A stretch of DNA of 64,000 nucleotides from JAJDTR01 sp965220415 (GCA_965220415.1 OZ244829.1:2418001-2482000), one strand, 5' to 3'. Shown: positions 44,798-52,905, counted from the stretch's first letter. Translations and numbers: made by a program. The notes: generated from the letters alone by a model not told the origin.

Positions 44798-44969
44798 CGT
44801 AACTGTTTAGTGCATCGTTTGGTTCGTAGTAGTGCAATTCATTGCACGTCCGTTCTGGGCATGTAAGCCCCGGATTCGTCTGAATTAGCATTGTATTTCC
44901 ATACTTGGCGCGTTTTCTACCCGCTCCGTCTGGATTGTCAAATCCAGACCGGCGGACTAAACAGTTACG
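44798..44969. repeat. MITE-like element with perfect 14-bp TIRs and 6-bp target duplication
   Basis: CGTAACTGTTTAGT at 44798-44811 and its perfect inverse ACTAAACAGTTACG at 44956-44969. Both ends are flanked by ATTTAA (44792-44797 and 44970-44975) in direct orientation, the form of a target-site duplication. 172 bp, no coding capacity. Inside is TTTGGTTCGTAGTAG, shared with the copies at 3613-3766 and 11983-12108. Confidence 0.82.
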
Positions 44970-45037
44970 ATTTAACTATACTTTGGCGTTGGGTATTATT
45001 GCGCTTTCTTTCCCGGTAATTACTGTTTGTAGTAGCG

Positions 45038-45145
45038 ATTGTAGGGTGGGCACTGCCCACCATCAACGCGGTCACGTTGCACGCCAGGGGAGCCAACCAT
45101 TTATCCCAAACTGATCGGAATGGTGGGCAGTGCCCACCCTACAAT
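45038..45145. repeat. 26-bp perfect inverted pair of GGTGGGCA palindromes
   Basis: Bases 45038-45063 (starting ATTGTAGGGTGGGCAC) and 45120-45145 are perfect inverses separated by 56 nt. Each half is itself palindromic (GGTGGGCANTGCCCACC), so alternative local or long-range hairpins can form. Member of the GTAGG set. Nearby is a GATC-family copy at 45297-45340. Confidence 0.82.
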
Positions 45146-45422
45146 TACTAAACACTTACGTCATTTGTAAAAAATTGGTCCATGTTTTCGTCGTTGGCTA
45201 CCACCTACCTGTCGCCCCGCTGGGGCTTAAATGCACAGGACTTTGGTGTTTCTATACACCTTCCGCCCCTCTGGGGCTTTTAAAAGCTAGTGCGCAGAGG
45301 ATCTCTATCGCTGTCACTGTTCATTCCTTCGATCGCAACCTACAAACTGCACTTTTCAAACAGGTTCTCAAATCGGCACCTATCACTTAAAAAAGACTTC
45401 CCGATTTTATCCTCAACCGCTT

Positions 45423-46211
45423 TCATCCGATTAACTCACTAACCGACAATGCCCCATCTCCAAATATTCGCGAATAGGTAAGCCCCCTGCTAGACTTCGT
45501 TTCCGCGGGCATGTAGCAGACGCTAAACGCGCGGCGCGGCACATCGCTAGAATTCACTCCGGAGCTGTGAAACATCCAATTGTGCAGCAGCACGACCTCT
45601 CCCACTTCCAACTCCAGCGGAATCGACTCGGACTCCGCTACAATCCTCTCCATCTGGGCACGGCGTTCGTCAGGTCGAGTCAGGGGGGCACGGTTACGAT
45701 GAGAGTTCGGAATAATCCGGACACAACCGTTCTCTGCCGTCGCCGGGTCAAGCGCCGTATAGATGGTAAGCAACGGCTCCCTGTCAAGATGCGACCATCG
45801 ATCTTGATGCCAGTTCAGCTGAGTGCCTTCACGCGCCGGCTTGTTCATAAACATCGCTCGATAGCAGGCGATGGCAGTCTCGTCGCCGTAAACCTTCGCG
45901 CACGCCTCGCGGAAAACCGGTTTCTGCATGTATGAAAGGAAGAGCGGATCGAACTCAAGCGACTGAATCTTTCGATACGACAGCGTAGCCCCTTTGTGAC
46001 CGTTAGTTTGAGGTCCCGGCCCCTCCTTACCCGGTTCACGGTCGAGCTGCATCAGCATCCGGTCATAGTCCAACAGCGCTTTGCCCAGCATGATATCATC
46101 TATTCGGCTCTGAAGCGCTGAGAGTTCCTCATCGGTTGCCACCCGCCCAATTCGAGCATACCCCTCCTCCCGGTAATGCTTCCATTGTGCGTCCGAAATA
46201 TAGCTTGCCAT
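45423..46211 (-). CDS. Phytanoyl-CoA dioxygenase family protein
   Basis: A 262-residue Fe(II)/2-oxoglutarate oxygenase. NWHQDRWSHLDRE gives His135 and Asp137; the distal His in LHNWMFHSSGVNSSDVPRR with the Arg directly after completes the site. PATAENGCVRIIPNSHRNR is the family loop. The start is at the ATG 46211 with GGAGG 6 nt upstream; the frame extension to 46265 is not supported. Located between a repeat-rich region and the LRR/dockerin gene. Confidence 0.92.
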   Translation of the reverse strand: MASYISDAQWKHYREEGYARIGRVATDEELSALQSRIDDIMLGKALLDYDRMLMQLDREPGKEGPGPQTNGHKGATLSYRKIQSLEFDPLFLSYMQKPVFREACAKVYGDETAIACYRAMFMNKPAREGTQLNWHQDRWSHLDREPLLTIYTALDPATAENGCVRIIPNSHRNRAPLTRPDERRAQMERIVAESESIPLELEVGEVVLLHNWMFHSSGVNSSDVPRRAFSVCYMPAETKSSRGLTYSRIFGDGALSVSELIG

Positions 46212-46566
46212 ACATAACCTCCATTCAAAAATACGGATTCCACTGCCCATCAAGCTTCTGCCCACCAGCCTCTGTAGGAGCGACCTCCTGGTCGCGATTC
46301 GATACGATCCACCAAAACCATAAGGATCAATCGGACGAATAGAGATCAGGTTGTTCTATCTCCTAGGGCCTCTATCGTGATTGGCTATCGTCTTGGGATC
46401 TCTATGGGACTTCTATGGGATTTCTATCGCGGTCATTTTTCATTCCCTTGATCCCTCATTATTCATTCAGTTGATCACTCGTTAATCACTCGCTTGATCT
46501 ATTCGCTCAGTTGATCGATAGAGATTCTTAATCCGTGAAATCTGCGTAATCCGCGTAATCCGTGAT
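46212..46566. repeat. Expanded GATC-family array
   Basis: From about 46360 to 46530 the GATC family is expanded into an irregular array: CTATCGTGATTGGCTATCG, CTATGGGACTTCTATGGG, TTTCATTCCCTTGATCCC, TCATTATTCATTCAGTTGAT, CACTCGTTAATCACTCGCTT and TTGATCGATAGAGATTC. TGTAGGAGCGACCTCCTGGT (46273) is a palindrome member. No gene. Confidence 0.7.
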
Positions 46567-48423
46567 TCAGAATTGGTTGGCAACGAACACAAGGTCAAAC
46601 ACATTCACCACCCCATCCCTGTTCACGTCCCCTTCGCCGTCCCCCGTACTGATCGCCTGAGCTACCAGCGTGAGATCAAAGATATTGACTACCCCATCCC
46701 CATTCACATCCGCAGGATTTTTACTGGTCACTGGCGGCTGGTCACTGACCACTGCTTTTAGATACATCTCACCGTCAAGATTCGGCAACGCGTGCTCCGT
46801 GTTCACCAACCCGCTTGCCACGCCCTGCGTCTCCTCCGGCAGCGTAATCACCTGCGCCTCACCGCTGTGGTTGTAAACTGCCCATCCATTCGTGAACTCG
46901 CGGATGTAGAGGCCGGGTATTTCTTCATCATAGAGCTGGGCTTTGGGGCTGATGGGGCGGCCGAGGTCGGTATCCCAAAAGTCATACCAATAGTGATCGT
47001 GGCTGATACCGTTGTTAAAGAGCACGAACCCGTTGGAATGCGTGAGACTCATCGTGGTAAACGCTCTCATCCAGCGCAGGTTCGTGGGGCTATCTGGCGG
47101 TTCCGTGGGAACACTCCACCCCTCCAAGCCGTTTATCCGCGGTTCCCTTAGATTCGTATCCAGCCATAGAAGAGAGTCTTCTATTTCCAGAAGTCTTTGC
47201 TCCAGTTGATCGTCTGTTATGTCCCGCGGTGTCAATGTCTCCATGAAACTGCCGTTGATATACTTGCCGGTTCTAGGTATTTTTGCACGGTTGGTATTGA
47301 CCCAAATCAAGAAATCGGGATGCGTCGCCGCGCGGATACGCTGAACGATATTTTCGCGCGCTTGTACCTCCGCTCTCCACCCAACATAAACATCCAGCAC
47401 TGGACCGTCTTCCGTCCACCAATCAAAGAATATCCCGTCATACAAACCGCACTGCGATACCGCGACCGCTTGCTGCACGATTATGTCTTGGACACCGGGT
47501 TGAGTAAAATCGATCAAATAACTCCCGGGCCACACCGGATCTGGGACAGGTTCACCATTACTGTCTCGTACGTAATATGGCCAGTAAGGCGAATCTTCGG
47601 GTACGCGTCCGAGGGGTTTGTCTCTCATAGTGATTTTAACAAGAAACAACGTATTCGGATTTCGCGAAATGTAATTCTCGCGAATTTCCATGGATCGCTG
47701 ACTTGCACCCCGCACAACGTATCTGTCTCCGGTATCAAAAAATTCATGGTCAAATGTGAACCCGGCAAGATAAAGGTCATGCAGAGCGATTTGCCCAGCC
47801 CCTGAAAGATGGGGAGTGTTGAGAGGCAAGCCCCATGCGGCGAATATTGAAGGGAAAATCCTGTTTTCCAACCTAGACTTTACATCGAATGGTGGAGTCT
47901 CGCAAACCTCGTCATACAAAAACTCATCAAGCGATAGATTGTCCAGCGGAGAATGGTCTGCGATAAGGTTACTCCGGATCTCAAGTTTCCGTAACCCGGT
48001 CAAACTGCGTAACGCCTCTACATTAGTTATTCGGTTGTCACGAATAGACAAGAGGCGGAGATTGGTTAACCCGGTAAGTGGAGAAATATCGGTAATTACA
48101 TTCCAAGACAAGATTAATTCTTCCAAGTTGTGAAGATTGGCGAGCGGAGTTAAGTCGGAAATGCGGTTTCCTTCCAAATCCAAGAGCCGCAGGTTTGGAA
48201 CGTGTTGGAGCCCTTCAAGATTTTCAATCTCTCTACGGGGTGCATCCAACCGCTCAAGTCGCCGCAGGGAAACGACGGTGATTCGGTTAGGGTTGACATT
48301 ACTCTGCTCAATGATGGCATTCCGCAAATTCGGATCGGGGAAATGAACAACTTGGGCAAACGCCGTGCTGCATAACGCGAAAGCGACCAAGAGATATAAT
48401 GCAATTTTCTGTTGGAACGTCAT
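46567..48423 (-). CDS. LRR / putative glycosidase / dockerin secreted protein
   Basis: A 618-residue exported protein: signal peptide (QQKIALYLLVAFALCSTAFA), leucine-rich repeats from about 45 to 170 (LRLLDLEGNRISDLTPLANL and similar 22-residue units), a large central TIM-barrel-like region reminiscent of hypothetical glycosyl hydrolases (YDGIFFDWWTEDGP; LIWVNTNRAKIPRTGKY), and a C-terminal type I dockerin with two F-hand-like calcium loops (DVNGDGVVNIFDLTLVAQAI and DVNRDGVVNVFDLVFVANQF). The start at 48423 has GAGGAG 8 nt upstream. Dockerins bind cohesins, so the protein may be part of a cell-surface scaffold; no cohesin gene is visible. A CACTGG/CACTGCTTTT repeat lies inside the linker-coding region (about 46720-46760). 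Confidence 0.82.
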   Translation of the reverse strand: MTFQQKIALYLLVAFALCSTAFAQVVHFPDPNLRNAIIEQSNVNPNRITVVSLRRLERLDAPRREIENLEGLQHVPNLRLLDLEGNRISDLTPLANLHNLEELILSWNVITDISPLTGLTNLRLLSIRDNRITNVEALRSLTGLRKLEIRSNLIADHSPLDNLSLDEFLYDEVCETPPFDVKSRLENRIFPSIFAAWGLPLNTPHLSGAGQIALHDLYLAGFTFDHEFFDTGDRYVVRGASQRSMEIRENYISRNPNTLFLVKITMRDKPLGRVPEDSPYWPYYVRDSNGEPVPDPVWPGSYLIDFTQPGVQDIIVQQAVAVSQCGLYDGIFFDWWTEDGPVLDVYVGWRAEVQARENIVQRIRAATHPDFLIWVNTNRAKIPRTGKYINGSFMETLTPRDITDDQLEQRLLEIEDSLLWLDTNLREPRINGLEGWSVPTEPPDSPTNLRWMRAFTTMSLTHSNGFVLFNNGISHDHYWYDFWDTDLGRPISPKAQLYDEEIPGLYIREFTNGWAVYNHSGEAQVITLPEETQGVASGLVNTEHALPNLDGEMYLKAVVSDQPPVTSKNPADVNGDGVVNIFDLTLVAQAISTGDGEGDVNRDGVVNVFDLVFVANQF

Positions 48424-48463
48424 TGGTATCTCCTCAAAATTCGCGATAAAAAAACAGAAGGTA

Positions 48464-49315
48464 TCATTGCAGACTTTCGCCCGGGTTAGTATTCCACGGC
48501 ACCTGTTCCGCCTCCCCGTCATAGACCGGCACCAACGCTCCCGTGACATCCCGCGTCTGTTCGACCCAGCGGCACCAATCCTCTCGTTCGGTGATGTGAT
48601 TGACAATCAACCTTTTGACATCCTCCGGCAACTCGTCATAGCCGGGCCAATACCAGATAGTGAGCACCGTGCGCCGCTGGCCGCTCTGGTTGGCGTGGGC
48701 GGAATGCATCAGGCGTGAATCGCCGATGACGACATCGCCCGCTTTGACCGGCACATCAACCTCCCCCTCGGCGTACTGGAAGGCGGCGTGATCCAAATCA
48801 GAAGCGTTATTCACGCCGTCGTCAGCCTTCCGGCGCACGCCGTGCAGTGCGTGGCGCTTCAGGTGAGAACCGGGTACCACGCGTAGACACCCGTTGCGGC
48901 GGTTCGTGTCCACCAAGTAGTACATCAGGAAATACTGTTGCGGCTGATCTGTGTAACTGATGGGATGCTCCCACAACACGCCGTCCTGATGCCAGAACAG
49001 GGGCGGCGCGTGCGGCGGCTTGCTGATTACGAATCCGCTCCACACCTTGGGGCGGTCGAATCCGAGTTCGGCGAGAACCGCTATCGCGCGCGGATAAGCA
49101 ATCAACTCGGCGAAAGCGGCGTGAGGATACCGCCAGTACGGGATAATGCAGCCATGCGCACGGTGCTGATGGAAGTGAGCCGGATCCTCCTGCTCGATGG
49201 TCCATTCGCTCATGGCGTTTAGTTTCGCTACCATCTCCGGCTCAAGCACGTTCTCGAAGATGCAGTAGCCCTCACGAATGAGTTGTTCGCGTTTCTCCGT
49301 AGTCGTGACTGGCAT
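48464..49315 (-). CDS. Phytanoyl-CoA dioxygenase family protein
   Basis: A 283-residue Fe(II)/2-oxoglutarate oxygenase with FWHQDGVLWEHPIS (His109, Asp111), the NGCLRVVPGSHLKRHAL loop and the distal His in RLMHSAHANQSGQRRTV with the co-substrate Arg. AAGGAAGG lies before the ATG. Located beside the sulfatase and LRR/dockerin genes. Four family members within 20 kb (two next to hydrolase/repeat regions, two near the sulfatase) suggest substrate-specific hydroxylation steps; the actual substrates are unknown. Confidence 0.92.
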   Translation of the reverse strand: MPVTTTEKREQLIREGYCIFENVLEPEMVAKLNAMSEWTIEQEDPAHFHQHRAHGCIIPYWRYPHAAFAELIAYPRAIAVLAELGFDRPKVWSGFVISKPPHAPPLFWHQDGVLWEHPISYTDQPQQYFLMYYLVDTNRRNGCLRVVPGSHLKRHALHGVRRKADDGVNNASDLDHAAFQYAEGEVDVPVKAGDVVIGDSRLMHSAHANQSGQRRTVLTIWYWPGYDELPEDVKRLIVNHITEREDWCRWVEQTRDVTGALVPVYDGEAEQVPWNTNPGESLQ

Positions 49316-49325
49316 AAACCTTCCT

Positions 49326-49410
49326 TATTTATACACTGCGGTAGGTTCGGTTTCCTAACCGAACCGGTATTTTTTCCGTCTCGTCGGTGCGGTTGGAAAC
49401 CGCACCTACC
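49326..49410. repeat. Paired GTAGG/CCTAC hairpins
   Basis: Hairpin 1 starts GTAGGTTCGGTTTCC (49341-49365) and hairpin 2 is the mirror type GGTGCGGTTGGAAACCGC (49386-49409), ending CCTAC. The two carry different cores (TTCGG versus TGCGG) but face outward with the same GTAGG ends. The left half is the inverse of 44742-44785. Lies between two catabolic genes on the same strand. Confidence 0.75.
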
Positions 49411-49556
49411 GGCGTGGTAGAACAGCTTCTTATTACAGTCTCGTAAGGATTAAACACTTAGCGAATGACTGAACAATGGCAAGGCTTCCTATGGCCCCAG
49501 AAATCCCACAGACGCGCCGCAAGGGGCACAAAGTTACGGCATACGGAGTACGCCTA

Positions 49557-51023
49557 CTACTTTGGCACTTCTGGCGGGATGACGACATCGGGCCAGGTAT
49601 CCCCGGTGCGCTCGCACCAGTCGCGCAAGCCAGCCTTTAGCGATGCCAGCGCGTCGGCTGCCGTGGGATCGTCGATTAGATTGCGGCACTCGTGCGGGTC
49701 ATCCCCGAGGTTATAGAGTTGGTGATCGCCGTGATACGACTCGACATATTTCCACTCCTCGGTTCGCCACATACGCAGCGGTGCAATCGGGTTTGTCCAG
49801 TTGCAGGAGTGAAACTCGGTGACCACTCCCGTACGCCTTCCGTCATGCCGATTCGAGTCGGGTGCCCTCTCAATTTGTGGGCGCAGCGACATCCCGTCCA
49901 AGCCAGCGGGTATGTCTGCGCCGCACCAGTCGAGAATGGTGGGCATCAGATCGATGTGCGAGACAAGACTCGAATCTACGCTCTCCGAACCGAGCCCGCC
50001 GGGCGGCACGACGACAAGCGGTATTCGCGCCAAGTCGTCAAACACCGCCGCGCCCTTCAACAGCATATTGTGCCTGCCCATCATCTCGCCGTGATCCGAG
50101 GTGAAGATGACGAGGGTGTCGTCAAGTTGTCCGGTGTCTATCAGCGACGCGATTAAGCGCCCCACGAGGTGATCGCAGAAACTCACTTGGCCATAATAGG
50201 CAGCCACAATCTCCCGCATCTCCGACTCGGACAGTCCCATTTCGCTAATCTTTCGGAGTTGATTGTCCTGACGTATTTTGGTGTGCGGGTGGAACGATAC
50301 ATCGGTAAAGGTCGGCGGGAGCGGCATGTCGTTGGGATTGTACATGGCGTCAAACGGTCGCGGCGAGACGAACGGGGAGTGCGGCTCGTGCGTGCTGTAG
50401 ACCAGCATGAAGGGATCGTCGCTGTGCTGATGCCGCTGAATGAACGACATGGCGCGGTCGCACATCAGCGTCGCCGGATGATCCGCCAAGGGCATCACGC
50501 TCGGACCGACCCGCGTCCTATTGTTAAACGTCGCCGGATTCGGCTCGGTGCCCTGCCGCCTTCCGGTCAGTTCAACGCCGATGGCGCGTGCATGCGTTAT
50601 CGCCTCGTTTTGTTCCGGGGTATCCGTATCGAAATCGAAGTGGCTGGCAACGTACTCGCCAAATCCCCGCCGGTCGCTGCCGGTGCCGAGATGCCATTTC
50701 CCGGTGTAGCCGCAGGCATAACCCTCCGGCTTCAGATAATCGGCGATTAGCTTGACATCCGGGCTGAGATGCATCTGATCACAACCGGGCCGCGGCTGAT
50801 GGTTCGCTACCATGCCGTGCTGATGCGGATACAACCCCGACAGCAGGGAGGCTCTGGCGGGCGAACAGATTGGCGTGGCGCAAAACGCGTGCGTGAAACG
50901 GACGCCGCGCTCGGAAAGCCAATCGATATGCGGCGTTTCGATTGCGTCCTCTCCGCCGCAGCGAAGCGTGTCGTAACGTTGTTGATCGGTGATAATGAGT
51001 AGTACGTTCGGTCTTTTTGGCAT
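49557..51023 (-). CDS. Type I (formylglycine) sulfatase
   Basis: A 488-residue arylsulfatase-family enzyme that removes sulfate esters from sugars or aromatics. The formylglycine site CSPARASLLSG (Cys53 to be modified) follows the metal-binding D-Q pair in IITDQQRYD, with the later HGEMMGRH and a DHG motif. No signal peptide is visible: the protein begins directly with the mature MPKRPNVLLIITDQQ core, so it is probably cytosolic unless a transport signal is missing. GAGGAATAG precedes the ATG. A formylglycine-generating enzyme or anaerobic sulfatase-maturing enzyme is not in the window. Confidence 0.92.
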   Translation of the reverse strand: MPKRPNVLLIITDQQRYDTLRCGGEDAIETPHIDWLSERGVRFTHAFCATPICSPARASLLSGLYPHQHGMVANHQPRPGCDQMHLSPDVKLIADYLKPEGYACGYTGKWHLGTGSDRRGFGEYVASHFDFDTDTPEQNEAITHARAIGVELTGRRQGTEPNPATFNNRTRVGPSVMPLADHPATLMCDRAMSFIQRHQHSDDPFMLVYSTHEPHSPFVSPRPFDAMYNPNDMPLPPTFTDVSFHPHTKIRQDNQLRKISEMGLSESEMREIVAAYYGQVSFCDHLVGRLIASLIDTGQLDDTLVIFTSDHGEMMGRHNMLLKGAAVFDDLARIPLVVVPPGGLGSESVDSSLVSHIDLMPTILDWCGADIPAGLDGMSLRPQIERAPDSNRHDGRRTGVVTEFHSCNWTNPIAPLRMWRTEEWKYVESYHGDHQLYNLGDDPHECRNLIDDPTAADALASLKAGLRDWCERTGDTWPDVVIPPEVPK

Positions 51024-51208
51024 CTATTCCTCGTGTTAGGTGTTGTGGTATGAATCAATACAAAACGGCGCTTAAATACCTGTAGGGTGGTCGCTGCCTA
51101 TCATTTCTTGCAGGAATTTTTAATCGTCCAACCTATCAATAATCAGTCAATCGTGAATCTCCCATATCTCCTCAAGTACCGCGATTTAGGATTTGTGCAT
51201 CTCAACCT

Positions 51209-51236
51209 GTAGGGGACGCAGATCTGCGTCCCCTAC
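51209..51236. repeat. Perfect 28-bp palindrome
   Basis: The arm GTAGGGGACGCAGA (51209-51222) is followed by its exact inverse, with GTAGG/CCTAC ends. It shares its core CGCAGATCTGCG with 22137-22158. Sits in the 248-bp gap between two co-oriented genes and may form a strong hairpin in the transcript. Confidence 0.88.
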
Positions 51237-51271
51237 ACCCTTTTTCAATCTATATGCACAAGCTACACGTT

Positions 51272-52219
51272 TCACGACTTCGCCCATTCCTGCTCCAAGA
51301 ACCGGTCGAGCGCCCCCTCGGGCAGCGGTTCGCTCACCGCGCGCGCGTTCAGTTCCAACTGCTCGATGTTCAGGCTGCCGATGGGATTGCCGTGAATCCG
51401 TTTTTCTCGCATGCAGAAGCCCAGAGCCATCGCCAACAAGCTGTAACCGTTGTCGATACACCACTGACGCATTTTAATTGCCCTGTCCACCTCCGTGTTA
51501 CTCCGGTCGCGTCCGGAGAGGTCAATCCCCGTCAGCAGCCCACGCTTGATCGACCAGCCGTTGAGCACGCCGATGTCACGTTCCGCGGCGGCGGGAAGAA
51601 CATCATCCGCGGCGGTGGTGCCGAACAGATTGTAGTCGTCGAAGGTGAGCAGCACGTCCACCTCACCCGTTTCTATTGCGGTGAGATGGAAATCGTGCGG
51701 ATTCATGGCGTACCCGATGTTGCGAACGATACCGCGGGATTTCAACGTCTTCAGGCATTCAAACGTCCCGCCCTTTGCCAACGTGGGTTCGATTTCGACC
51801 GGGTCGTGGATAAACATGGCGTCGAAATGGTCGGTCCCCGTGAACTCCAACTGATTCTCGATATTTGCCATAGCGTAGTCGGAGGAATAGTCGGGATCCT
51901 TTGAAATCCGCTCGAAATCCGTTCCGTTCCACTCGTAAGTGAGGTTGGCGCAGATTCGCGCGCTCAGGATAATCTCGTCACGCCGGATAGCGCCGCTCTT
52001 GAGCGCGACGCCGACCTTGCGCTGCGAGTCGCCGTAGCAGAGCGAGGCATCGAAGTGGTTGATACCGATATCTATCGAATGCCGCATAAGCTCGCAGGCT
52101 TCGTCGTCGGTGACGTGACCGAAGTTGTTGCCGAATCCCTGTGTGCCGAAGGGAATGACCGGAATTGAAATTTCACTTTTGCCCCACCTGCGTCTGGGGA
52201 CGTTGAATGTATGGCTCAC
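51272..52219 (-). CDS. Aldo/keto reductase-like protein with Arg at the catalytic Lys position
   Basis: A 315-residue (beta/alpha)8 oxidoreductase. Three of the usual four catalytic residues are readable: Asp57 (HFDAS), Tyr62 (LCYGDSQ) and His138 (MFIHDP). The fourth, normally Lys in a T-K-V-type strand, reads Arg88 in ILSARICAN. The start codon is GTG with AAAGGAG 7 nt upstream. The gene follows the repeat-element region at 52314-52460. It may act on sugar or phenolic carbonyls released by neighbouring genes; because of the Lys-to-Arg change, catalytic competence should not be assumed. Confidence 0.8.
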   Translation of the reverse strand: MSHTFNVPRRRWGKSEISIPVIPFGTQGFGNNFGHVTDDEACELMRHSIDIGINHFDASLCYGDSQRKVGVALKSGAIRRDEIILSARICANLTYEWNGTDFERISKDPDYSSDYAMANIENQLEFTGTDHFDAMFIHDPVEIEPTLAKGGTFECLKTLKSRGIVRNIGYAMNPHDFHLTAIETGEVDVLLTFDDYNLFGTTAADDVLPAAAERDIGVLNGWSIKRGLLTGIDLSGRDRSNTEVDRAIKMRQWCIDNGYSLLAMALGFCMREKRIHGNPIGSLNIEQLELNARAVSEPLPEGALDRFLEQEWAKS

Positions 52220-52313
52220 AAGTTAGCTCCTTTGACTAGCTACGTCGCTTGAACGGAATAATCAGACCCACTAGCGAATGTCGGGTTTGCACGTTAGCAG
52301 CACGCTGTCGTTC

Positions 52314-52460
52314 ATTCTATTAACATGGCACTCCGCTGGAGTGCAAGACGTGAGAACTTCTATTATGGAACACTTTTTCAAAGTCTGTATAATGCGAAAT
52401 ACGAGTGATACTTGCTGAAAGAATAATTCGGCCAGGGATAATGGCGTGCTCTCAAGGTGC
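52314..52460. repeat. Module of the glmS-array repeat family
   Basis: GGCACTCCGCTGGAGTGC palindrome (about 52327-52344), linker GAACACTTTTTCAAAGTCTG, then a decayed 58-bp element from GTGATACTTG (52405) with core CCAGGGATAATGG and a right arm CTCTCAAGG. The order palindrome-linker-element matches the units near 16.8 and 17.3 kb. Confidence 0.7.
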
Positions 52461-52580
52461 AAACTAGCCCTGATGGGGTGACAACCTTTGCTAGTTAGTA
52501 GGTTGGATAGAGTTTAGCGAATCTCTAACGCTCTCATAAAAATTGCCTCATTTATGTGCCTTCATGCGATAATTCTTGAT

Positions 52581-52610
52581 TTTACATGGCACTTGATAGT
52601 ATGGTATAAT
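52581..52610 (+). promoter_or_regulatory. Promoter of the toxin-antitoxin pair
   Basis: TTTACA (52581-52586), 18 nt, TGGTATAAT (extended -10, box at 52605-52610). About 85 nt upstream of the antitoxin start. The stretch GTATGGTATAATAC around the -10 box is a partial palindrome and could be the antitoxin operator. Confidence 0.62.
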
Positions 52611-52695
52611 ACATTCCACATATTGGCAAACGAAATGCCGTACTTCGCCATTTCAGATTCAAACTGAGGAAATCGAATCTTCTAGAGGATGAATC

Positions 52696-52905
52696 ATGTC
52701 CAACCCGAGAAAGCACGCTGCATTAGACGACGACACGAAAGAATTACCTACACCGACTGCTATTATATCTAAAGACGCAGACGAATGGGAAGCCACGAAT
52801 GAGTTGCTTGATGACCCTGATTTCGAGACTGAATTCGAGGCTGCGAAGAAAGATGTAGCGAAAGGCAATACATTTCGTTGGGAAGACATCAAGAGAGATG
52901 TATAG
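52696..52905 (+). CDS. Putative antitoxin of a RelBE-type pair
   Basis: A 69-residue acidic protein with a predicted C-terminal helix (LLDDPDFETEFEAAKKDV) that could fold around the toxin; no DNA-binding motif is named. GAGGA precedes the ATG by 6 nt. It overlaps the next gene by 8 bp (starts of the toxin within the last codons). Its identity as an antitoxin rests on position, size and charge rather than on a recognised family. Confidence 0.72.
   Translation: MSNPRKHAALDDDTKELPTPTAIISKDADEWEATNELLDDPDFETEFEAAKKDVAKGNTFRWEDIKRDV

Noticed and set aside
46360..46530. CRISPR-like array of short repeats
   Set aside because: The units are diverged, of unequal length, without unique spacers, and match dispersed intergenic copies.
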